From: Symsagittifera roscoffensis
Taxonomy: Eukaryota; Xenacoelomorpha; Acoela; Convolutidae
Length of the DNA: 64,000 nucleotides
Direction of reading: 5' to 3'
Assembly: GCF_963678635.1 (NCBI RefSeq)
Contig: NC_087065.1
Location: 5,045,209-5,109,208, forward strand
Positions 29,438 to 41,607 of the stretch are shown in pieces; the stretch's first letter is position 1, and each line of letters opens with the position of its first letter. The notes beneath the pieces were generated by a model. It was not told the origin of the DNA and did not search any database. It worked only from the letters and a program-made list of their open reading frames with translations. Made by a program: the position numbers and the translations under genes.

Positions 29438-32400
29438 ATGTGTATTTCTTTGGTTTACTTTCTCTGTTTTATTTTCGAATTTATTAGTGTGGCCGTGTTG
29501 GTGTTCGCTTTGACCAGGGAAGTCTGGTTTACTTTTGGGGGTAACTTTGCCATATATGGGACCATCCAGGGCTATGGTAGTCTGTGGAAGAAATGTTTCA
29601 GACTCATCGACCAAGATCTGCAGATGACATGCGAGAACACAAAGCCATCGTCCACACCAGGTAAAAAGACTTGTTTCTACGGTATGCTTCTACATGCAAA
29701 AAAAAATCTGTAAGATTATGCAAAGTTAAAAAAGACAAGAAGCAAGAATAGCCAGCTGCTGTGTCAATAAAATAAACAGTTCGTACCAAGCTTTCCATTT
29801 TATGCAAGCAATGAACTTAAAATTGTAAAATAAGCATAAAACAGACAACAGTTTCCAATAATTGCATGTTTGCTTCTCTCTTTTGCAATATCAGCATCCT
29901 CACCCTAAAGTTTTTCTGAAGGTGCCTTCAACGCCAATATATAACGATTATGAAAGGGAGCGCGCGCCGAAAAAACTGGTAATTTTGACCTGCTTTTTCA
30001 AAAAATTTTGACCTGCGGCCAAAAATATTTTGTCAAAATAGGATTATTATAGTGTTCTGGCAGCATTCGGAAAATCAACTTGGTAGACCTAAAAGAATAG
30101 TCGACAAATTTTTTTAAAAAAACTTTTGATAATCCCCCCCCCTCTCGAGAAAATCTTAGATAGATCCGCCTCTGCCATGTGATCCGCCTCCGCCTTTTAT
30201 CATAGCCTACCTTTCCGTCCAATTCTGCAGTCTAAAAAATTTGTATGAAAATGTCATGAAAAGCATTTTACCCTACAATTGATTGTATGATATTACAAAT
30301 AGAAACTAAACAAAAAAGATTCTTGAGTTTCACTTTATGTTTTTTGAGTTTCACTTAATGTTTTGTGTTTTGTTTTAAGAAAACCAGGCTTTTTCTCAAT
30401 TGAGAAGATCCATAGCTTAACTGGTACTAATTTCATGGATAAATGTGTAAATTAGCGTTTTATAATTTATTTTTATACAGCAACAAAACAAAAATACAGA
30501 GGTTTACTTTTTTGACCGGCTTAGTTTGTTTCACAACATGAAAAATATAGGTTGGACAAAAAATTTGTTGAAATTATTGTGTTCGAAAAACTTGTTTTTG
30601 GAAAAGTGCTTGTCATATATTTCTCTTATATAAGAACACTTCACAAATTTTTAAGAAAATTAAGAAAAAAAGAAAAAAAAAATGAGACAAAAATATCTAG
30701 AGCCTCTTAAATCATTATGAAAATTGTACGAGCATTTTTCCAAAAAATTTTTTACCAATGGATGATATGATTTTCTATGAAAGTCGAAACTTGTAGTTGA
30801 AAAGCCTGTGTAAAAATTATTTTGCATGAAATTGATCACTAGAAATATTAATTACTGAGTTTCATCTTGCAATAGCTAACAATTTCATTCAGTTATATAT
30901 GGTCGAGCAAATTGAAGTGTCGTAGTCACATGGAAAACATAAATAAGCTGAAAACAAGTAGCTCAGAAAGTTCCGACCATTATGTTTAAAAAAAGATGTT
31001 TTTTTTTAAAAGAAAATGTCGTTTTTTGCATTGTGTGATAAAAAGATCATGCAGGAGCCAACGTTTTAGATAAAGGTGACAGTCACAATAATTTACACAA
31101 TTCGATCAACAAGCTTCTTGTACATGAAAAACGAAAAATATATATAACACAGAGGTGAAGCTGATCTTCGCACCACCTGCGATACAACACGTATAGGACG
31201 AAAACAACATAAAATTGAGCATGTCAGCTGCCTAGTAGCATAACAAGTAAGTGATTCAACTGATTTTGTTAAGCAAGTTGTTAAACCGAAAAAAGGTCTT
31301 GCTAATCGAAAGCGCAAAGAAGTTCAACAAAATTTTAATTTTTTTTTTGTTTTTTTTAGGAAAAACTTTGAAGGTTGTTCTATGGTATTAAGCCTGTTAG
31401 CTTGCTTTGCTCGCTCAAAATCGAACTGAAATGTCAATCCGTTTTTCTCAACACTTGGAAAATTTTTTGACAATTTGAAACTTGTGTTTAAATCAAGGCT
31501 GAAAAAGCTTCATTACGATATATCATTCCACTCAATCTGATAATTGTTTCTGACAACTCAATTGGTTGACACAAAAAAAAACAGGTTAAGGTTACTCGCT
31601 CTTTTAATTTGTTTGTTCGAAAAAATTCAAAAAATTTAACGAGTTTTTCTCGGCCCGTGAAAGTTAAATTAGCCACAAAAAAACTAATGTAAACAGACTA
31701 AATTGAGCGTAAAAAACCAATTAGCTCGCTTTATTCCCTCGAAGTTAGATCGAAAACTATAATAGTCAAACCTGTTTTCTTGACACTGCGAAATTGTTCG
31801 AAAGTTCTGTAATCTCGTTCGAATCACGACTGAAAGGGCTTTAATAAGATATTTTACTCGTTCCATTCCGATGATTATTTGTGGTATCTGATTCTGAGCG
31901 GAAAACGAAAAAAAAAACGAAAAAATTTAGCACACCCGAATACAAAGTTCCTTCCCATTTTCTATGGTCGGAACAACAACAGGTAGACTAAGTATAAGAA
32001 TCTGCTCTATCCGCAAAAAATTTCGAAAATGCGGGAACAGAAAAACATTAGAAAAAACAACAAATAGTTTTCAAGATCTAAGTCACCAGGAAGACTCACC
32101 AATTTTCAAGGTCACCAGGAAAACTCAATTTCATTTAACTCGGAGATTAAAGCAAAATTAAAACAACTTATTATGTATAAATTTCTTCGCAAATGAGTGT
32201 TGAGCAAAAAAGATTATTGAACCAAACGAATACAAATGTGGCATAAACATTTTTGACGAGACATAATTTAAAAATTAATTTCCAAGTACTGTAACATTTG
32301 CTACCTTGTGAGGAACCAGTGAAGCCGTTGAGAACAACTCGAGATGAAAATAAAACGAGACTTCTCGTATGAAGGTGACACATTGAAGGATTCGACTGTC

Positions 32401-35089
32401 CTTTGATGTCTATGGACTAGTGTTATTTAAAAAATCAAGAAATTTTGGAAAAAATTAGTATTTAAAATTTAAACTTTAGTAGCTTTAGGTAATGAAATGT
32501 ATCATCAGATGTGGCAAAATTTTTGTTACCTTCTGCAAAAAAGCATCTATATTTTATGTATCGGTGACCTCAATCAGGATTATCAAGAAAAGGAAAGGGA
32601 TCTATTTCGATCTTTTTTCAAACTAGTCTCGTTTTTTTTGTGCGTGGTATAATAACAGGATCTGATTGTAAGGCCAGAACGTAGGCTTACTTGACTGTCA
32701 TAGTAAAATAGGCAAATTGGGTTAAAATTTTTGCAAAATATTACAGGAAAAACAAAATTAATTTATAAAAAAAATTAATCTTTTTCCAGTTTATTTTTTT
32801 TTGAAACTTTTAGGGTTTTATTCCCAAGATATCGCTTTACTCGTGCAAACTTAAAATTTCACGTCGTTTTTAATGTAAGCCTGCTTGATAGCTTTACTCG
32901 CTCGAAACTGAACTGAAACTCAAAAGTATTAAGACAGTTTTTCTCAACACTGAGAAAATGTTTTATGAAAATTTTTTCCCAGAATTCAAATCACGGCTGA
33001 AATGGCCTGAAAAAGATTATCACTTTACCCATTCCGATGATTACTTGTGGTAATTGATTTCGCGTGGATAATAAAAACAGAATTAAAAGACTAAAACACA
33101 CCCGAATTCAAAATTGCTCCCCATTTTCAATGGTCTAAACAAAACACACTACAGAATTTTAAGCCATTCCAAATGAATGATATATTTGTTGATTTGATTT
33201 TGTTTCTAGTGTTCATCTACACCACCCGCACTCTGCTCATCTCCGCCTGTATAGTTGGGGGTCTGTGTGGGGTGTTGCTTCTCAAGTCCTGGATCCACTG
33301 TCAATCTACCTCCTCGGTTGATCACGCCAGTCTGCGGGAGGAAGACGGCAGATACTACAAGTGCTACTCTGCTCTACTTGCTCTCTCCAGTTTACTACAA
33401 GGTAATATTAATCATGTTTCCAGGAAGTGCGTAGTTCCAGGAAGTATTTAGTTCCAGGAAGTGTGTACTTCCAGGAAGTGAGCAGTTCCCGATTTTTCCT
33501 TCGTCAACAATTTTTTTTGACCACAAAACAGTAAATGAAGTTGAATTTTCTGAAAACGTTACAAAAGCTAGGGTCAAAAAATCAGGACGCAAAAGTAAGG
33601 TCATTAACTATGAATTATGTTGGCCCAATATAAATTGTAGTTAATGTCCTAGCTTCTGTGAATGCTTTTCTGACAGATTAATGACACAAAAGCGCTTTTT
33701 CTGCTATTCCGGTCACCGATAAGGATGTGTATGAATTATAGCCCAAAGTATCAGATTTAAAAAGCACGGCGATAAAAAGTAGCAAACAAGACTTCGATCG
33801 AAGAAAAAAGTTAAATCTACCAGCTTTTTCAAATCTTCGTATCAGTTTGTCTGGAAGAGAATTCAGTTTTAACAAAAATAGCTTGCCAAATAAGACAAAT
33901 GAACGGTTTTGCATCGGAACAAAAACTACGTAGCAGTATTAACCCTACAATCCTAATTCCGATAACAAAATTCTCATGCGGAAAAATTCCGTGCTCATCG
34001 ACCCACAAAGCAAAATTTTTGAAAATTTTAGGGAAAATTTTGTAAAAATTTAATTAAAAGTCTAAAATTGATAGTTTATTGTCATTCAAAGTTGAATTTC
34101 TAAAAGTCGAAAAATATCCGTTCAAAGGGAATTGAGCCGAAAAAAAAAGAGACAAACGATTGCCCGAAAAAGCAAAAAGTTTTTAGATTAAAAAAAAACA
34201 AATTCTGACTGGATTTGAACCCCGAGTCTTTGTCGTTCCAAGCATATCTATTACCTCTACGCCAAATGCGCTGGAAAATTGATTGAAATTAATTTAATTA
34301 TTTTAAACAATAAAAACTGAAAACTGATTTTTTTTTTATATGTCAATTTTTTTCAAAAATTTTTTTTTTCCATGTTTACTTTTTCTAATTGTGTTACGGA
34401 GGGTATAAAAGGCTGATTTAGATTTTTGAAAAGCTTACTGTTAGTGATCAATAGTTATAAAACCAACATAATTTCTAGATTTAAAACATTAGAACATAGA
34501 ACATAGAACATAGAGTAAAAACATAAGCCGACAGAATTAAAGCCGAACGACCTCTGTGCCAAAAAAATCCACGAAAAATGTTCAAATCAGATAAAATATT
34601 AGTACTCAACTCTTACCGTAAACACAAGGCCAATACAGTAACCATGCTATTAATTAACCATTTGTATATACCAATGGCAAAAAAATATACTGATTATAAT
34701 TTGACCATTTTCTGAACAAAGTTATTTGCGGAAAAAGTCTAGTGCCCGATTGCAATACCCTTGCTTTTCGCAAGTGTAATTACAATTATTACCATAAAAA
34801 CCAAATATACAAAGTCAATTTAAAATCATAACTTAAATCTGAATCTTGGATTGTTTTTTTTTCAGGTGCTCTCCAAATAGGCGCATTACTTCTGTTTGCC
34901 GAACAACTGAGCCCAGAGTACGAAGGCCTATCAGTGCACCTCTCCAACGGGTTCTTCTTCGCCTCTGCTGCCCCTGTTCCTCACCTTCTAATCTGCATTC
35001 TCGCTCTTTTTTTAGGGGTCAACTGCACTTGCAAATGCTGCCGATGTTTTAAGTGTTGCAGAAGCTCAGCAGAGCCATCCCAAGTGTGA
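29438..35089 (+). CDS. Claudin/PMP22-like four-pass membrane protein (212 aa, 3 exons)
   Basis: Exons 29438-29660, 33210-33401 and 34866-35089, joined by GT-AG introns, both in phase 1. The ATG follows an in-frame TAA 15 nt upstream. TM1 covers about residues 3-25. The first extracellular loop has W30, then G-S-L-W50-K-K-C53 and C65, matching the W-(G)LW-C-C signature of the claudin/EMP/PMP22/Clc-like superfamily. TM2 and part of TM3 lie in exon 2; TM3 is completed and TM4 encoded in exon 3. The tail after TM4 is Cys-rich (CTCKCCRCFKCC), a likely palmitoylation cluster. No claudin C-terminal PDZ motif is evident. The family forms junctional or membrane-organising proteins; which branch this belongs to cannot be told. 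AATAAA follows at 35148. Confidence 0.85.
29905..30235 (+). repeat. Dispersed repeat family with GGCGCC-like end
   Basis: Within intron 1 of the claudin-like gene. It shares a GAAGG.GCCTTCA.CGCCAATATATA-type end with the inverted copy at 60400-60660 and the copy at 58865-59120. The other end carries CCCCCCCCTCTCGAGAAAATC, also seen in degraded form near 27230. Probably a small non-autonomous transposon. Confidence 0.5.
31480..33150. repeat. Dispersed repeat family (ATTCGGGTGTG arms), several copies
   Basis: In intron 1 of the claudin-like gene. Segments near 31490-31680, 31775-31985 and 32880-33150 share the phrases CATTCCGATGATTA, TTGTGGTA.CTGATT and CACACCCGAATACAAAGTTC, followed by CCCATTTTC.ATGGTC. 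Related copies occur at 48140-48420 (reverse), 51660-52020 and 57190-57730. Some carry facing arms, so this may be a foldback or MITE-type element. Confidence 0.55.
33418..33477 (+). repeat. Four TTCCAGGAA motifs with a 17-bp period
   Basis: TTCCAGGAA occurs at 33418, 33435, 33452 and 33469, exactly 17 bp apart, starting 16 bp inside intron 2 of the claudin-like gene. Each is a palindrome that fits the STAT/GAS pattern TTCN3GAA. Function is unproven; a simple minisatellite is the alternative. Confidence 0.75.
34205..34275 (-). repeat. tRNA-like sequence with A and B boxes (SINE or tRNA relic)
   Basis: On the minus strand, TGGCGTAGAGG fits the pol III A box and GGTTCAAATCC the B box at tRNA-like spacing. 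The T stem pairs at only two positions and the anticodon stem does not pair, so it is not a functional tRNA. Lies in intron 2 of the claudin-like gene. Confidence 0.55.
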
Positions 35090-35147
35090 AAAATAACAGT
35101 AATGAAACTTATTTCATCTTATTTTCAATTCTTAGAAATTATTATAT

Positions 35148-35153
35148 AATAAA
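35148..35153 (+). terminator. Poly(A) signal of the claudin-like gene
   Basis: AATAAA, 59 bp after the stop codon. The tandem repeat array begins 19 bp further on. Confidence 0.7.
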
Positions 35154-35411
35154 TATTTGAAATTTATTTTGAGAAGTTCTTAGTGAAAAAGAGTGCTGCG
35201 ACTTCAATTCAAGGAGTTGTGCTGATACAGTGCTGATATAAATTGGGGGAACATATTTTAGACCATTCATCCACGAGGGAAAGGGCCAACATATGAGCTG
35301 CACAGCTTATCACGGCGAACCGCTGTTGTACCCCTACTTAAGAACTACATGCAATGTTTTTGGTTATTTTTCTGGGCTGGATAATGTTGCCTCACTTTCA
35401 AGCAACGAGCA

Positions 35412-35495
35412 CGGATCATGGTGTGCCTCGAACATCCGACCTTTCCATTGAGAGGTTGAGACGTAACCACTTCGTCACAGCTCCCCGGCGTCCCG
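35412..35495 (-). repeat. tRNA-derived SINE head, copy 1
   Basis: On the minus strand, GTGACGAAGTGGTTA (A box, 35464-35478) and GTTCGAGGC (B box, 35425-35433) stand in tRNA-like spacing. No poly(A) or typical SINE tail was identified next to it. Confidence 0.5.
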
Positions 35496-37452
35496 ACAAA
35501 ACGCGCAAAACTTGAAATTTAAAACGAGTTTTTCTCAAATTGGGTTGAAGTTAGGTGAAAAAAGATGAAGTTAGGTGAAAAATGATGAAGACAAAACTTT
35601 CTGCATAAAAAGTTAGCAAAATTGATGTAGTACAGCGTGTTTTGCTGAATCCAGGCCTAAAAATTTGCCCCAAAAATGGTTTTTTCATTCAATCAAAAGC
35701 TATTGAGTCAGTTATTGACAAAGTTATATCAAAATGAGCTTGTTACGTAGCCCAAAAAACTTTAAGAATAACTTAATTTCACAAAAATGTGCAAAATATT
35801 CAAAACAATTTTCATTTAAAAAGTTGGCGTTTTATTCAATAAAAACGACAATTTTGTCTATTAAACAATATTAAAAAAATCATAAAAATTTTCGGAAATA
35901 TCATAAAAAGGCCAAAATTTTCAGTAGATAGGCAAACATTTAATTGTGTGTAGGTCTCTGAAAATCAGAGACAAGCCTTTAAACAAGTTAAAATTTTGTC
36001 GGAACGAGCAAAGAAAATGAAACAAAAGAAGGAAAAAGGGAGCGTCCTTGTTGTGAAATCCACTAACAATTCAAAAATACACGTTAAATTTGCTCTTTTT
36101 AGAATTTACTGGGCTATTTTGATTTGATTTTCCCAGCAAGAGTTATTTTGGTATAATTTTTGATTGAATAAAAAGCCAAAATTGATCTGTTTTTGGGGTA
36201 AGTTTTTCGATTTTGTATTTTGTATACAGAAAACTAGATTTCAGTTGAAACATGACAAAACTTGGACCATAACAAGAACCAACAGGTATTTTCCAATGTT
36301 TCAAAATTTTCAATTTGTAAATATTTGTGAGAAAAACTAGACGATTTGAAAAAAAATTCGGTCAACAGTTAACGGTAAGGTTTTTAAATCCGCTCGAAAT
36401 TATGAAAAAAGAAATGCATTTTCAAAACTAATAATCATTCATGTATTGTGCGCCATTTGTACTTTTTTAATTGAAGAGCATTGTTTGCTTGTAATTCGGA
36501 AGCCTAACCGCGACAAATTTGAGCCTGAACAATTTTTTTAAATCCTAAAAAAACCACGCTACTTGAATAAATGATAATTCACTTCGTTTGTTGCCACATA
36601 AATAAACATTCATTTTTTAAAATCGGTTGTTGAATTTTACAACAAAATGCTTCCACTAGAGTCTGTTTTGCAATAAAAAACCAACAAAAAAACGAATTTG
36701 CTGTAATTTTACGAGACTGGCCTGAACATTGATGAAAAATTGAATAATTAAAACTTTTCTTCATATTGCTTAAGAAATAATTTTTTTTTCAACAAAGAAG
36801 TTAACTCATTTCTGGCCATAACTCAATTATAACCAACAGACAGTTGGAAAAGGGTAGAAAAAAAACAAAGAAAATTTCCTAAACAAACTTTGAAAGTTTT
36901 AAAACATTTTTCATCTTTTGAATTTAGAATTAAAATTATATCGCAATGAAATTCTATGATCTTCAAGCAGTGTTTATGATGGGCACTTTTGTCGTAAAAC
37001 TATCCAATTTGAAAAAATGGATCATTAGATAATTTTTGTGCCGCAATGAATTAATAAAATTGAACTAAAATTATTCCAGTTTATCGTTTACCTTCGATGT
37101 TTTCTTTTTGCTGTACTTCATCGAAACTTACGTTCCTTTCAACAGAGCAAACGAAATGAATTATTATTATAAATTCTGAACTCAAACCACGAAAAATTGA
37201 ATTTGATCTAGAAGTTTTTAGTGAAAAAGAGTGCTGCGACTTCAATACACGGAATTGCGCTGATAGAGTAATGATATAAATTGGGGGAACATATTTTGGA
37301 CCATTCATCCACGAGGAAAAGGGCCAACATATGAGCTATACAGCTTATCACGGCGAACCGCTGTTGTACCCCTACTTAAGAACTACATGCAATGTTTTTG
37401 GTTATTTTTCTGGGCTGGATAATGTTGCCTCACTTTCAAGCAACGAGCACGG

Positions 37453-37535
37453 ATCATGGTGTGCCTCGAACATCCGACCTTTCCACTGAGAGGTGGGGAC
37501 GTAACCACATCGTCACAGCTCCCCGGTGTCCCAAC
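37453..37535 (-). repeat. tRNA-derived SINE head, copy 2
   Basis: Equivalent of 35412-35495 in the second 2,039-bp unit. The B box is preserved and the A box has one change (GTGACGATGTGGTTA). Confidence 0.5.
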
Positions 37536-38392
37536 AAAACGCACAAAACTTAAAATTTATAACGAGTTTTTCTCAAATTGGGTTGAAGTTAGGTGAAAAA
37601 TGATGAAGTTAGGTGAAAAATGATGAAGACAAAACTTTCTGCATAAAAAGTTAGCAAAATTGATGTAGTACAGCGTGTTTTGCTGAATCCAGGCCTAAAA
37701 ATTTGCCCCAAAAATGGTTTTTTAATTCAATCAAAAGCTATTGAGTCAGTTATTGACAAAGTTACATCAAACTGAGCTGGTTACGAAGCCCAAAAAACTT
37801 TAAGAATAATTTAATTTCCCAAAAAATGTGCAAAATATTCAAAATCAATTTTTATTTAAAAAGTTGGCGTCTTATTTAGAAAAAACGACATTTTTGTCTA
37901 TTAAACAAAAATTCAAAAAAATCATAAGAGTTTTCGGAAATAACATAAAAATGTCAAAATTTTCAATAGATAGGCAAACATTTAATTGGGTGTAGGTCTC
38001 TGAAAATCAGAAACAAGCCTTTAAATAAGTTAAGACTTTGTCGGAACGAGCAAAGGAAATGAAACAAAAGAAGAAAAAAGGAAGCGTCCTTGTTGTGAAA
38101 TCCACTAACAATTCAAAAATTACACGATTCGGCCTCGTTAAAAATGCTCTTTTTAGACTTTATTGGGCTATTTTGATTTGATTTTCCTAGCAGTAGTTTT
38201 TTTGGTACAGTTTTTGATTAAATAAAAAGCCAAAATTGATCTGTTTTTGGGGTAAATTTTTCGATTTTGTATTTTGTATACGGAAAACTAGATTTCAGTT
38301 GAAACAAGACAAATCTTGGAACATAACAAGGACCAACAGGCAGTTTCCAATGTTTCAAGAATTTCAATTTGTTAAGTATTTGTAAGAAAAAC

Positions 38393-41300
38393 TAGACGAT
38401 TTGAAAAAAATTCGATCAGCAGTTAAAGGTAAGGCCTTTAAATCTGCTCGAAATTATGAAAAATGAAATGCATCTTCCAAACTAATAATCATTCATGTAT
38501 TTTGCGCCATTTGTGCTTTTGTAATTGCAGATCATTGTTTGATTGTGATTCGGAAGCCTAAACGCGACAAATTTGTGCCTGAACAATTTTTTTTAAATCA
38601 TAAAAAAACCACGCTACTTGAATAAATGATAATTCACTTCGTTTGTTGCCACTTAGATAAACATTCATTGTTTAAAATCGGTCGTTGATTTTTACAACAG
38701 AATGCTTCCACTAGAGTCTGTTTTGCAATAAAAAACGAAAAAACATAATTTTTTTTTTCAAATTTGCTAATTTGCTGTATTTTTACGAGACTGGCCTGAA
38801 CATTGATGAAAAACTGAATAATTAAAACTTTTCTTAGTTTTGCTCAACAAATAATTTTTTATCAACAAAGAAGTTAGCTCATTTCAGGCCATATTTCAAA
38901 TATAACCAACAGACAGTTGGAAAAGGCTAAAAGACAAGGAAAATTTCCTAAACAAGTTTTGAAAGTTTGAAAACATGTTTCACCTTATGAATATAGAATT
39001 AAAATTAAATCGCAATGAAACTCTATGAACTTCAAGCAGTGTTTATGATGGGCACTTTTGTCGTAAAACTATCCAATTTGAAAAAAATGGATCAATAGAT
39101 AATTTTTGTGCCGCAGTGAAATAATAAAATTGAACTGAAAATTATTCAAGTTTATCCTTAGCCTTCGATGTTTGTTTTTTGCTGTACTTTATCGAAACTT
39201 ACATTCCTTTCAACCGAGCAAATGAACTGAATTATAATTATAAATTCTGAACTCAAACCGCGAAAAATCGAATTTGAGCTTGAACAAGTTTTAAGATTTT
39301 TTCCTGAAAGAATAAACAAAAAGTCATCAAGACTTTTAAGTAAAAAATAACTTTGTCAATAAAAATAATAACAAAAATAAAACCGAATGGGTGAAAACTG
39401 TTGGCGCGAAAAGAAGGAAAACGAAAGATCAACAAAATAGTCTAGAATCATTTTTCGATTGACATTAAAAAAGTCATTAGTTTGCCAAAAAGTTGGAATG
39501 GAACAAATTCTGGTCAATCTATTTCTTTGGTTATTCCGACCATGAAGTGTGAAGAGCTTTAAGTTTCAGTAGCTTTTGTTCCGACTTTCGATACGAAAGT
39601 AACGGAATATTTGTGCTCGGGGTGGTTTTTTTTTTCTTCAGACAAATTTCGACTTTTTAACTAGCCATTTTTGACGGAGTTTTTTTTATATCATTCGAAA
39701 ACTATTGTTGTCCTGAGCTCAAATTTGAAAAGATATTTCACCTGTGATCCTTTTTCGTAAAGTTATGGGGGTTTAAAGATTGCCATTTTGGCCAATTTGG
39801 GACAATTAACGCGCGATAAATTAGACGATTTGAAAAAAATTCGATCAGCAGTTAAAGGTAAGGCCTTTAAATCTGCTCGAAATTATGAAAAATGAAATGC
39901 ATCTTCCAAACTAATAATCATTCATGTATTTTGCGCCATTTGTGCTTTTGTAATTGCAGATCATTGTTTGATTGTGATTCGGAAGCCTAAACGCGACAAA
40001 TTTGTGCCTGAACAATTTTTTTTAAATCATAAAAAAACCACGCTACTTGAATAAATGATAATTCACTTCGTTTGTTGCCACTTAGATAAACATTCATTGT
40101 TTAAAATCGGTCGTTGATTTTTACAACAGAATGCTTCCACTAGAGTCTGTTTTGCAATAAAAAACGAAAAAACATAATTTTTTTTTTCAAATTTGCTAAT
40201 TTGCTGTATTTTTACGAGACTGGCCTGAACATTGATGAAAAACTGAATAATTAAAACTTTTCTTAGTTTTGCTCAACAAATAATTTTTTATCAACAAAGA
40301 AGTTAGCTCATTTCAGGCCATATTTCAAATATAACCAACAGACAGTTGGAAAAGGCTAAAAGACAAGGAAAATTTCCTAAACAAGTTTTGAAAGTTTGAA
40401 AACATGTTTCACCTTATGAATATAGAATTAAAATTATATCGCAATGAAACTCTATGAACTTCAAGCAGTGTTTATGATGGGCACTTTTGTCGTAAAACTA
40501 TCCAATTTGAAAAAAATGGATCAATAGATAATTTTTGTGCCGCAGTGAAATAATAAAATTGAACTAAAAATTATTCAAGTTTATCCTTAGCCTTCGATGT
40601 TTGTTTTTTGCTGTACTTTATCGAAACTTACATTCCTTTCAACCGAGCAAATGAACTGAATTATATTTATAAATTCTGAACTCAAACCGCGAAAAATCGA
40701 ATTTGAGCTTGAACAAGTTTTAAGATTTTTTCCTGAAAGAATAAACAAAAAGTCATCAAGACTTTTAAGTAAAAAATAACTTTGTCAATAAAAATAATAA
40801 CAAAAATAAAACCGAATGGGTGAAAACTGTTGGCGCGAAAAGAAGGAAAACGAAAGATCAACAAAATAGTCTGGAATCATTTTTCGATTGACATTAAAAA
40901 AGTCATTAGTTTGCCAAAAAGTTGGAATGGAACAAATTCTGGTCAATCTATTTCTTTGGTTATTCCGACCATGAAGTGTGAAGAGCTTTAAGTTTCAGTA
41001 GCTTTTGTTCCGACTTTCGATACGAAAGTAACGGAATATTTGTGCTCGGGGTGGTTTTTTTTTTCTTCAGACAAATTTCGACTTTTTAACTAGCCATTTT
41101 TGACGGAGTTTTTTTTATATCATTCGAAAACTATTGTTGTCCTGAGCTCAAATTTGAAAAGATATTTCACCTGTGATCCTTTTTCGTAAAGTTATGGGGG
41201 TTTAAAGATTGCCATTTTGGCCAATTTGGGACAATTAACGCGCGATAAATTAGACGATTTGAAAAAAATTCGATCAGCAGTTAAAGGTAAGGCCTTTAAA

Positions 41301-41607
41301 TCTGCTCGAAATTATGAAAAATGAAATGCATCTTCCAAACTAATAATCATTCATGTATTTTGCGCCATTTGTGCTTTTGTAATTGCAGATCATTGTTTGA
41401 TTGTGATTCGGAAGCCTAAACGCGACAAATTTGTGCCTGAACAATTTTTTTTAAATCATAAAAAAACCACGCTACTTGAATAAATGATAATTCACTTCGT
41501 TTGTTGCCACTTAGATAAACATTCATTGTTTAAAATCGGTCGTTGATTTTTACAACAGAATGCTTCCACTAGAGTCTGTTTTGCAATAAAAAACGAAAAA
41601 ACATAAT
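38393..41607. repeat. Tandem array, 2.25 copies of a 1,429-bp unit
   Basis: Units 38393-39821, 39822-41250 and a partial 41251-41607 are almost identical; I found four substitutions between the first two. The unit takes the last 0.9 kb of the 2,039-bp repeat plus about 540 bp of new sequence. Identical minus-strand 60-codon ORFs (39253-39435, 40682-40864) come with the repeat and look non-coding. Such high identity means recent duplication or an assembly effect. Confidence 0.88.

Larger units (their letters stand above)
35172..39280. repeat. Tandem repeat, two copies with 2,039-bp period
   Basis: 35172-37210 and 37211 to about 39280 align throughout with moderate divergence. Each copy carries a reverse-oriented tRNA-like head (about 35412-35495 and 37453-37535). 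No ORF with family motifs. Copy 2 continues into sequence that belongs to the 1,429-bp array. Confidence 0.85.

Noticed and set aside
39253..40864. Identical 60-codon minus-strand ORFs in the tandem array
   Set aside because: Identity is explained by the 1,429-bp duplication; the low-complexity, AT-rich translation lacks any motif.
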